Shown here: positions 46,301-55,469 of the stretch, piece after piece
How positions within the stretch are numbered: position 1 is the first letter of the stretch
Layout: each line of letters opens with the position of its first letter
From: Astrocystis sublimbata
Taxonomy: Eukaryota > Ascomycota > Sordariomycetes > Xylariales > Xylariaceae
Direction of reading: 5' to 3'
Assembly: GCA_022453515.1 (NCBI GenBank)
Contig: JAJNNY010000029.1
Span: forward strand, 62,001 to 126,000
Length of the DNA stretch: 64,000 bases
Notes under the pieces: model-generated
Database searches by the model: none
What the model was told of the DNA's origin: nothing
What the model saw: the letters and a program-made list of their open reading frames with translations, nothing else
Translations under genes and position numbers: made by a program

Positions 46301-47214
46301 TTGATGTGTACCCAGTCGCTCGGTGTGTTGTGGTGCTTAATCCCAACATAAGCATCACAACACGATGACATAGAACAAAGGTAGATTTTCCCCCAACTCA
46401 CAAAGGCTGTATTTCCCCGATGGCGCTCGACTTTCGCATGTATATGTATGGTAAATAGCCATCTGACAATCAATCGTACCACCTAATTAATCTTAAGAGC
46501 TTTCCGATCTACTAATGGTACATATATCTTTCCGGCACCTCTCACATAATACCTGCATACATCATGGACACTAGCTATGAGGCAGTTGGCTGCACATGCA
46601 CGGGATTCGAGGGTCTGGCTGTCGGTTGGTCGGTCGGTCGGTCACAACGGAGACCTGAACATTTCCGAACAAACCATGACATTTCGCTGGCAGTTCCAAG
46701 CAGCTGGTTTGCACCAGAATAGTCAGGCACGTCGGGTCAGATAAGGAGGGCACTTAGATAAGTCCAGCGTATTGAAAAAAACGGGCTGGAGTCCAGGTAC
46801 AGTTACAGCGTAGGACCAACCGCCATCCATGCGGCTGAGGCCACGCCATTTCGTCATTACCAACTCGTTGGACCTTCTAGCCAAACCCCCCCCCCCCCCC
46901 TTGTCCAACATCCAACATCCCTCCTCCTCCTGGTAATTACTTACCTACAGTCTCTCCCAACGTCCTTCTTCGAGACAAACCTGGAATCGTTCCCGGCTCG
47001 ATTGTAAAGGCCCATCTGCCTACCTATCTACTTACTCATTCTCTCGTCTGTCCATTTACCTTTCGGACAAAACGATCACCTCCGCTACCCGCAAACCTTA
47101 CCTCAGCCGACCGGTCCCGCCGCACGGCGCTGCATCGTCATTCCATACCGCTGCTCCGGACTTGGTCACGACCCACGACGCAGCCAACAATGAACCGCAT
47201 CATCCGCTGACACC
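43325..47214. promoter_or_regulatory. Long divergent promoter region between the RBR ligase and Rog1-like genes
   Basis: 3.9 kb with no supported gene. It contains a period-7 tandem array at 44059-44107 (variants of GGATGCA), GACT/GATT tandem motifs at 44262-44286, a TCGG tandem repeat at about 46621-46643 and a 15-nt C run at 46886-46900. CCTACCT-type motifs are dense at 44390-44500. Short frames here have poor starts and no domains. The final 300 bp are pyrimidine-rich, as in many fungal leaders. Confidence 0.5.
44059..44107 (+). repeat. Period-7 tandem repeat
   Basis: About seven units of GACATGC/GGGATGC/AGGATGC type in a row, with single-base variation between units. It lies in the divergent promoter region and has no coding potential. 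It is a simple minisatellite. Confidence 0.7.
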
Positions 47215-50200
47215 ATGCTCCTCCTACACCAAGTAGGCAGCGTCAAGATCGGCGAGGTTGTGCGCTACACCGTCACCTACACGCCCTCGCATGACCGCAT
47301 CCTGCCCTCGCCCGAGGTCCTCCACCTGCGCATCCGCAACACCTCGCCGCTGCCCCTGCGCGCCGCCTTCGTCCACGGGCCCTACACCCTAAGCGTCTCC
47401 GCCCATCCCGCCCACTACGACCCCAACACCAAGTTCGAGAACCCCCGCCGCTATGGCGTCCCCGAGTTCGAGCCCATGCTCAAGGCCGCCGGCACCTGGT
47501 CCTGCCACCTGACTGTGCCCGATGACATCCGCCAGAGCGCCGGCATGGGCGCAGCACGCGGCGACTTTTCCCACAGCGCCGTCGAAGGAGACGAGGGCGC
47601 GAGCGCGAGCTGGGTCGTCGAGATCGCCTCTCAAGTCATATTCTCGTCCAGTGCCAGCGTTGGCTTCGAGATATTGCTTGCGCGCGACGAGAAGAGCCTG
47701 AGCTTAAACAGTGCCCCGGCCTCCAAGGGACAGGCGCATGTCCAGTCCGCGGGCAAGGTAAGCGACTTCCAACAGAGCGTCGCTGCAAAAGATGGCCACC
47801 ACCCAGCACAGCCAAGGGGCGTTTTCTCGAAAGCCATAGGCCTAAAGGTGGAGGATACCGCAAGCTTGTGGAATACGCCAAAACTGCCTGACTGGGACAA
47901 TGGGGACTACGCAAAGGCCGCTGCGCTTACGAGCCCCAGTGCTGTTGACAATTCCGCCAGTCTGGCCCCCTCTGGAGAGCAGCGCGAGAAAGCCCCACGC
48001 CGCAAAAAGTTCCATCTCGTGGTCTTGACTCATGGACTGCACAGTAATATCGGCGCCGATATGTTGTACCTCAAGGAGAGCATCGACGCGACCGCGAGGC
48101 AAGCCAAGATTGACGCCAAGCTCCGAAAGGCCCGAGCGAAGGCCAGCGGGAAAACTCGCCAAACTGATGATTCATCAAGCCCGCCGATTGGAGACGAAGA
48201 AGATGAAGATGGTGAGAGCGATGACCTCGATGAAGAGGTCATAGTGCGAGGATTCCCAGGAAACGCGACCCGGACAGAACGCGGTATCAAATTTCTCGGG
48301 AAGCGCTTAGCCCGTTTCATTCTCACCATGACCTATCCAGACCAGCCATTCCTTCCAGTGATGAAGAAAGCTACAGACAACATAGCTTCTAATGTGAAAA
48401 ACCAGCATGCCAAGAGCGGCCAACCCGCTACTGCGAATACAAGCGATGGCGAATATCAACGCAGCTATCAAATAACCAGTATCAGCTTAATTGGGCATTC
48501 TCTTGGTGGTCTTATACAGACTTACGCCGTCGCATATATCCAGAAGCATTCCCCGCAGTTCTTTGATCTTATACGGCCCATTAACTTCATTGCGCTGGCC
48601 TCGCCCTTTCTGGGTTTGAGCAATGAGAACCCTTTGTATGTTAAGTTTGCGCTTGACTTCGGTCTCGTAGGCAGGACTGGTCAAGATGTAGGATTAACAT
48701 GGAGGGCACCCACGATCGCTAGGAGTGGCTGGGGAGCAATTGTCGGTACTCTCGGGGAAAGCGCACACAAAAAGGTCATGGGTGAATCTCAGCCGGAATC
48801 AAAACCATTGCTCAGGATACTGCCGACTGGACCAGCACATGTGGCGTTGAAGAAATTCCGTAACCGCACCGTCTATTCCAATGTGGTGAATGATGGTATT
48901 GTGCCTTTGCGGACAAGCTGTCTGCTGTTCTTAGACTGGCAAGGTCTTGATCGAGTGGATAAAGCGCGCCGAGAAGCTGGGCTGATGGAAACTGTTGTTG
49001 GATTCGGGTGGGCCGAATTAACCGGCACCGGCATGTCATCCCGAAAGGGCCCCTGGAGCCCAGATGCAGAGCAGGCGTCATCCCCACCCACACCCAGTTC
49101 AATTCCTGGAGATTCCCATGAGGATATTCACGAGGTGCCCCAGCCCGCTAGCAATGCTACCGTTGACGATGACAGGCGGAGTCTGAACCTTGCGATTACC
49201 CCAGGGCATCATGAGCCCGGGCCTGGCCAGAGCGGACAGACGAGCAACGACTCTCCGTTTTCGGGCTTCTTCAATTTGTTTAAGGGAAATCATCAATCAA
49301 GCCCTCAGAATCCAAACTCGTCCCCCCCTCGATCTCGCGGAGAGCACAAGATCTATAAACGGAGCCAAACTTTGAACTTTGACGAGGCAGGAGGCAATTC
49401 GGCATCTTCGAGTAAAACCAAAGTTTCTTCGGGCAATGAAAATGAGATCGATCAAAGCAACAAGATTTCCACGCCACCTCGGACTAGTTTCTTTGAATCA
49501 GCGGGCGATCTTCTCAATCCGAAATTGCCCACTGTCGAGTACCTACTTGATCCCTCAAAACGCCCTCGGGCAATATTCCATGATCGTATATACCATCCAT
49601 CTGACATCCCTCCTCCACCGCTGAAGAAACGCACAACTGGTATGCTTCGTAAGAGGAATACCAGCCGCGGTGACACATTGTCGCCAAAGAGCGGAAGCAG
49701 CGTGAACAGCACATCATCGGAAACCTCACCTAAGATTGGTGTGAGGCACCAAGACTCGGCCCTCTCCACCCATGACTACGATGACCGTTTGCATACGGAT
49801 CCGGAGAGAGAGCCCGATGAGGTAATCGATAGCTCTAGCATGCGGGTGGAGGAGAAGATCGCGAGAGCCTACCATCGCGATCTTAGCTGGCGGAAAGTCC
49901 TTGTCAACTTAGAGCCAGATGCGCACAACAACGTGATAGTACGGCGCACGTTCGCCAATGCGTTCGGGTGGCCTGTCGTGAAACATCTGGTAGATGCGCA
50001 TTTCAGTGACGATGCTGCTGCTCGCACGCGCGATGACGAGGAGACCAACTCCGAACGCGCAAAGCCGATGAACAAGGCCCCCGACGAGACAGGCGCGGAA
50101 ACGAAAAGTGGCAGCCAGCAACAGTGGGATGTCAACAGCCCAGATAACGGAAGTGCCCTATCTCAACCTGTCGATAAGGCGGAGACAGGGTCAAAGGATG

Positions 50201-50643
50201 GCGAAATCAAAAGGATACACGAACGGACTTTGAGCGAGACACGTGAAGCCACGGATGCCGTCCCCGACCTTCCGACTGCCCAGGGCAGCAAGGCGCAGAC
50301 CTCGCACAGCTTCCGGGAATCTTCTCCACGGTCTCTCAATGCCGAGCAATTCGACTCAGCCGCCTGGAGTGACCGCGACTTCGCAGACAGCGGAGACGAG
50401 AGCGAGTTTGACATGGACCTGGCCTACGGTCGTCATCATCCCAATCCCAACCAAAATCACAGGCTGCAGCCCCCTACTGCCCACGATGAGGCAGGCAACG
50501 AGAGGGAGGAAGGGAGCACGAGCCCGGCGTGGAACTGGACGGAGAAGATCGTCGGGAAAGGGGCTGCTCGGAAGCCGAAAGGCGGCGCCGGCGACCCTCA
50601 GAGTCCAACGAGCGAAAGCTCGCATATGGCCGCTGACACTTGA
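47215..50643 (+). CDS. Rog1-like serine esterase/lipase (DUF676 family)
   Basis: Single exon, 1142 residues; the start ATG has A at -3 (GACACCATG). The N-terminal 200 residues form a beta-rich domain (VGSVKIGEVVRYTVTYTPS) found in fungal Rog1-like esterases. The alpha/beta hydrolase core starts at about 265 with FHLVVLTHGLHSNIGADM. The nucleophile motif is GHSLGG, Ser at about 429. NDGIVPLRTS supplies the probable Asp at about 560, and EPDAHNNVIVRR the probable His at about 904. An acidic insertion (EDEDGESDDLDEE) follows the first helix. Between Asp and His lies about 340 residues, mostly disordered. The tail is also disordered. Yeast Rog1 is a monoacylglycerol lipase; the same class of substrate is inferred. 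No transmembrane segment is evident. Confidence 0.9.
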   Translation: MLLLHQVGSVKIGEVVRYTVTYTPSHDRILPSPEVLHLRIRNTSPLPLRAAFVHGPYTLSVSAHPAHYDPNTKFENPRRYGVPEFEPMLKAAGTWSCHLTVPDDIRQSAGMGAARGDFSHSAVEGDEGASASWVVEIASQVIFSSSASVGFEILLARDEKSLSLNSAPASKGQAHVQSAGKVSDFQQSVAAKDGHHPAQPRGVFSKAIGLKVEDTASLWNTPKLPDWDNGDYAKAAALTSPSAVDNSASLAPSGEQREKAPRRKKFHLVVLTHGLHSNIGADMLYLKESIDATARQAKIDAKLRKARAKASGKTRQTDDSSSPPIGDEEDEDGESDDLDEEVIVRGFPGNATRTERGIKFLGKRLARFILTMTYPDQPFLPVMKKATDNIASNVKNQHAKSGQPATANTSDGEYQRSYQITSISLIGHSLGGLIQTYAVAYIQKHSPQFFDLIRPINFIALASPFLGLSNENPLYVKFALDFGLVGRTGQDVGLTWRAPTIARSGWGAIVGTLGESAHKKVMGESQPESKPLLRILPTGPAHVALKKFRNRTVYSNVVNDGIVPLRTSCLLFLDWQGLDRVDKARREAGLMETVVGFGWAELTGTGMSSRKGPWSPDAEQASSPPTPSSIPGDSHEDIHEVPQPASNATVDDDRRSLNLAITPGHHEPGPGQSGQTSNDSPFSGFFNLFKGNHQSSPQNPNSSPPRSRGEHKIYKRSQTLNFDEAGGNSASSSKTKVSSGNENEIDQSNKISTPPRTSFFESAGDLLNPKLPTVEYLLDPSKRPRAIFHDRIYHPSDIPPPPLKKRTTGMLRKRNTSRGDTLSPKSGSSVNSTSSETSPKIGVRHQDSALSTHDYDDRLHTDPEREPDEVIDSSSMRVEEKIARAYHRDLSWRKVLVNLEPDAHNNVIVRRTFANAFGWPVVKHLVDAHFSDDAAARTRDDEETNSERAKPMNKAPDETGAETKSGSQQQWDVNSPDNGSALSQPVDKAETGSKDGEIKRIHERTLSETREATDAVPDLPTAQGSKAQTSHSFRESSPRSLNAEQFDSAAWSDRDFADSGDESEFDMDLAYGRHHPNPNQNHRLQPPTAHDEAGNEREEGSTSPAWNWTEKIVGKGAARKPKGGAGDPQSPTSESSHMAADT

Positions 50644-51889
50644 ATGAATGATGATGTTGCGGAGCCAAGACTTTCCTAATGAATCATTCCATGCCCGGGT
50701 ATAATATTATATGCCGTGGACGTTGGTTGTCATGAGGCCTGGTATGGCTAATTACATCGCTTCGCAAAACATGCTAGAGTCATTCGAAATAAGCACATCA
50801 CGCACTAAAAGACCGCGTGCATCTTGTCAATTGATACCATGATACCCCAGCTCTACTCTGCTTGCATGACGCACGGCGGCTTAGGACTTGTACGTACGGG
50901 CGGCGGGCTCTTTTCTGCATTATCTGTACCTAGATAGATAGACATTACCACTTGCTAGAACTCACTCATAGCATTGGAACTGGAACTAGGAAGTTTCCGG
51001 TAGGCGTATTCGGAATTTCGGCACCCTATTATCAAACTTCACCTAGACAATCGATGATGAATATGAATGCCCGTGTAGCATACCTCATCTTCAATTACCC
51101 CATCTTCGATGCAGCCCAGACAAAGTGAAACGAGTCCACAGCAACATCTGTGATGCGCAGCTAGCCTAAGTCGTCATCGTAAAGTCACACAGAGAATGGG
51201 AAAAAGGAAAGAATGAAAGCACATTCAAGGTTGTTGGTGTCAGACATCCCAAGTATGATCCCACATTATTGCTATCAAAGACTGTTCCTTACAACTAGCC
51301 CCAACGCAGTTCAGCGGCCGATTCATCCCAGTGTGTATAATAATATTGAAGCAAGCCATGACATCCGTACGATAGATTCCCCCCAAGATGAAAGTGTGGG
51401 TGTGGATGAGCAAGTCTGTTCACCTATTATTCATTTCAAGCCTTTGCCGCGAATGGCCACGTAATTCATCACTGCCGAGACAAGGGTTTGAAAGAAAAAC
51501 AAACAGGGAAGAAGCGAAACACCAATCCATGCTGCACATGTTATTACGTATCCTAAAGAAACAACGCCGAAGACAGTGGCGCACGCGAATTAAATCTGCG
51601 CCTCGAACAGCCTTTCAAACAAGACCAGGGGGGAATAAGAATATACAGGCCCTTATATATAATAAACACTCCTTGAACGCCGGCGGCTATTCGGGGCACC
51701 ATTGCACCCAGTTTCTGACGCCTCAAATGTTGCGAGATATAAGGAATGGTGCTTGCCAGCATAGAGGTGAAACGTTACAGCTCACAGTGAGGAAGTGTAT
51801 CACGTCTCAGATTTGCCAAACCGTTTATCTGATAATAGTTTGTCGCGATCTGTCGACTGGGCATCATCTGACGCGCCTGACGCGGCAGG
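50644..51889. other. Convergent 3' flanks, about 1.25 kb
   Basis: Between the Rog1-like and BTB-bromodomain genes. The one long frame (51388-51933, +) begins within this spacer and runs antisense into the 3' end of the next gene. Its product is Arg/Gln-rich without a domain, so it was not called. Confidence 0.5.
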
Positions 51890-53372
51890 CTATACCGGCT
51901 CCACGCCATCAATGTTCTTTGCGAGCCATTTAGGCATGTCGGCATATTTCTCCTCAAATGACCTTTGGAAGCGCTCTGCAGCTGTCGACATGTCATGTTC
52001 CCGGCCCCAGTATGTATAACAATTCTCGAAAATCTGCTTGATATCAAATTTGAATTGCTCTGCGGTGCTGTACTCGCCACTCTCGATCTTTCTCTTGATG
52101 GTTCCAAGATCCATAGGTCTCTTAACTTTTTCGAAGTAGTTTTCCACACCATCTTCGATAGGCCTAACGGGCTCCCTGAAAGGTCCGACGAGCCTGGTCC
52201 AGAACCCTGTTCCCGTATATGTCAGCTTCCATCTGAAAATTGAACGACTCAAAATCCCGAGTGGGATTTGGCGAGCAGTAGAAAGAAATAGAATGCATTA
52301 CTAAAAGGAAGAAAGTTCGGATTGGCCAATCAAGTGAGTAAATATACTGCAAGATCGGTCTGGAAAGTGATGTTCGGCAGCTTCTGTGTGATGGAAATGC
52401 CATTGAAGTAAATATGACTTACCAGGCCCGCTGAGCATACGGTTCAGTAGATCGGCACAGAAAACCAATTTCTGTTCCTCCGTGAAACGGCTCTCGTCGT
52501 TGACATTGACACTGCTTCTTTTCGCTTTGTGGGGTTTGGGGGCTGTGGGTGTCGAGGGTCGTTGTGCTGTCTTTTTCACACGATGGATTGCGCCATCAGG
52601 ATGTCGATGCTTTGTCGTTTTTACATCCCTCTCCTCGCCCTCGTTCTCCAAGTAATGCACATTCTTGTGGCTAGCAGAAGAAGGTGACGACAGTGGCTTC
52701 AACTGGATGACGGGTGTAGAGTTGAGATGACTCATAGCTACTACCAGTTCACTCAAGACCTCCTGAGGAAGAGATTTTGTAAATTCCGCTCGGGATTCTG
52801 ATGTTCGAATGTGCTCGGCTGTCCACGACAGAAGCAAAGCACGGATGGGCGAGCCTTCGGGGGTCTCGGTCCAGGCCTTGACAAGGAGCTCGGTAGTAGG
52901 GAGACTGTTTGTGGCGTCCCACAAGCTGGACATAACCTTGAGTGACTCCTCACAGAGACCGTCGATGCCCAGCTCATCACCGAGCTTCCACAGCGCGATC
53001 AAGAGGTCGTAACCGAGTAGCGACTGCGCGGTGTTTATAGTGCCAGTAAACATGAAAAGTTGGGCAAGTCCGAATACATTAGGATCAAAGTCAGGGAAGC
53101 GGATAAGATCTTCGACTTTCTGCTCTTTTCTCTCGGCATAATACTGTCGGAAGTAGTTCGATTTAGCGATGAGGAAATCCTTCTGGATGCCGAAAGGTTG
53201 GGTGTTTTCACCGACAAGAATGATGCAAAAACAAGCATGCGGGTCACTTTCCATTAGCCACGTCGTCAGCACAGCACACACATGAGAATTGCCCTGTAGG
53301 AGCGTGAGAGAAAACTTACAACCATGAGAAAGCGGGAGGGACTTGGCCGTCCTCACTGCCGTCCGTCGCCAT
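51890..53372 (-). CDS. BTB-bromodomain fusion protein
   Basis: Exons are 53372-53320, 53246-52423 and 52206-51890 (introns 73 and 216 nt), giving 397 residues. The first intron has a GCTGAC branch-type site near its 3' end, and the second joins GPG|FWTRL in frame. A BTB/POZ domain occupies about 18-125 (FCIILVGENTQPFGIQKDFLIAKSNYF, FPDFDPNVFGLAQLFMFTGTI, ALWKLGDELGIDGL). A basic Ser/Pro/Lys linker (KTAQRPSTPTAPKPHKAKRSS) follows. The bromodomain spans about 292-390 (GPFREPVRPI, KRPMDLGTIKRKIESGEYS, FKFDIKQIFENC). At the position where bromodomains carry the acetyl-lysine-binding Asn (YN after the NC-Y-x motif) this protein has YTYWG, so canonical binding is doubtful. A chromatin role is inferred. 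The start ATG has A at -3. Confidence 0.82.
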
Positions 53373-55469
53373 GCTGACTCACTAAACCTGAAGGTTGGAA
53401 TCAGCCACACTGTGATTGCGAACACCACAGATGATGAAAATGCCGAATTGGAAGACAATGGTATGCAATGGGTGATGTAAGCGATGGCACAGCTTGACGC
53501 ATGCGATGCCAAGAGCTCCCGTTCGGCAAATCTTTCACAGTCGCACGCGCAGAGGTGTGAGACGGAATAGACGCAAGGGACAGGAAGACACAAGAATGAA
53601 GCAGGAGTGAGACGAGGACGGGTGACAATTAGTGAGCCAAGATGGCGGAAATGTAATAATGAGAATAAAAAAGGTGTAAAGTGGATGGATGAGGTTGGAG
53701 GGCTGCTGAGTCAAGGCTTCAGGCCAGAGAGAAGTTGCTCAGACTGCCGGAACAAGCGACGGGGCAGGATGTCAGGATGAGCGAGCGAGCACTCACCAAG
53801 CTTGTCAGAGAGAGAGGCAGTGGAAGGCCCAGCTCACTGAGCTCACTGCGCTCCAGGGCTCACTGCTGGAGACCAAGCCCGTATATGCCGCCTAAGTAAG
53901 TACTTACCTACTGTAGTATCCTGCTAAGGGTACCTTTTCCTCGAGTAGGTACCTCCCCCCTACCTACAGTACCTGCTTGAGCACCTGATAAGCGGGTGGT
54001 AGAGCACATTACAGGCGCTGGTGAAACGGGGAGAAATGGGGCCAGTGCTCGGGGCACGATTGCGATAGTAAGGTACCCAGGTAGTGAGCGCGACTGAGAG
54101 CGGCTGGGTAATTGGGTGACCAATTGATTCAATTGATGAGAGTCCGAAATACACGGCCTTTCGATGCGCGTCGTGCACCTTGATGACTGGCTGCTTGATG
54201 AGGTGAGAACAGCGCTCGCGTGTGAACTATGCTGAGATTCGTCTGGGAGCGGCGATGGCTGGGGGCGTTTTTGTACAATGGTGAGATGAATGCAGCGGGT
54301 CTATGTACTACTACCTAGGTAGGTAATAGTAATAGGTGCGCGTCGAGGAATGTTTCACTAGTACACACAAGGTACCTGAAAACAATGAGAATCCAGTTGC
54401 GACCGACCAAGCTGTTGGACTGAGGTACCTAAGGCAGCTGTCGCGATGCACGTTGTAGGAGTAGCGGCGGTATGATATATATGATCTGTCGTCTGCTGCT
54501 GGTCTGGTGAGCTGGATCCTAAGGATCTGACGGGAATAAATTATAAGTGGAAGTGCAACCAGTCGAGTCCAAATCTTCAAGGTTGGAAGTGCAGTGGTCC
54601 GTTGTTTTGAGTGGGAGTAGGCACAGCAGCATACACATTTATATGCATAGATTGCAACTTGAAAGTAACGAGTGCAACGGGAACAAACAATAGAATTCAT
54701 TCAATGGGGATCGCTTTGTTCTTCCCCTTCAATCGCCGGCCGCTAAGTCTCGTCCCAGTGCCTGCCAATTGAGAATAGATGTACTTGTGAAGGCAGTAGG
54801 TTTACGTAGTAGATGTAGGTAGTGAGTACCCACGTTCAGGCGTAGGTGGCCTGAGTGAGCACCTACAATGAGGGCCAGGCGCCATGAATGGCCACCTCCT
54901 ACAACTCCGAGGCCCTGGACACGGGCGGCGCAGTACTCCACCCCACCGGCTGACCCCAGAGTCGGATACATGATCCATGCAGGCATCTGCCTATTCCATT
55001 CATCACCTTTGTTAGGTACTTACCTACAGCACCCAGATACGGGAGGTTAGGTGCTGTTTGCTGGGCTGCGTCAAGCGTATTCACTCAATTTTTCCGACTA
55101 TTCAACCAGCCTCTTGACTTTGCATTAGAATGCAACGGACTGTGTTGTTTTATACCATTCACATGATCCCAGGTCATATGCGACAGTACCGAATTACTTG
55201 TCACAAGGGGGGAAAGGCAGCAATCTCTTGGCTGAGAATGAGATGATTTCATTGAGAAGGATCGAGAGGAAACCCGAGTGAGCTGAACTTGCAATGCCCA
55301 CAAGGACAGCGCTGACCGGTCAAAATAACCCAGAACATCAGTAGACTGATGATTCGCGGTGCTCATTGTGAGTTCCGATACCAAGAAATCAGCTCCTCAG
55401 CTCCTCCGACGGTTTGGGCAGGTGGGATATTGTGGGCTTGCCATAATCTGATACTTATAAGACCCCGAG
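53373..55469. promoter_or_regulatory. Divergent promoter region between the BTB-bromodomain and glycosidase-like genes
   Basis: About 2.1 kb. No coding signal. GTAAGTACTTAC-like and GGTACC motifs are dense at 53895-53985, and a 12-nt palindrome with CCTAGG core lies at 54311-54322. Nothing specific can be assigned. Confidence 0.5.

Noticed and set aside
51388..51933. 181-codon plus-strand frame
   Set aside because: Overlaps the 3' end of the BTB-bromodomain gene antisense; composition looks random.
53294..53319. 26-nt GT...AG segment in the BTB-bromodomain gene as an intron
   Set aside because: Too short for spliceosomal removal; the longer 73-nt intron has a branch-type site and gives a better BTB start.
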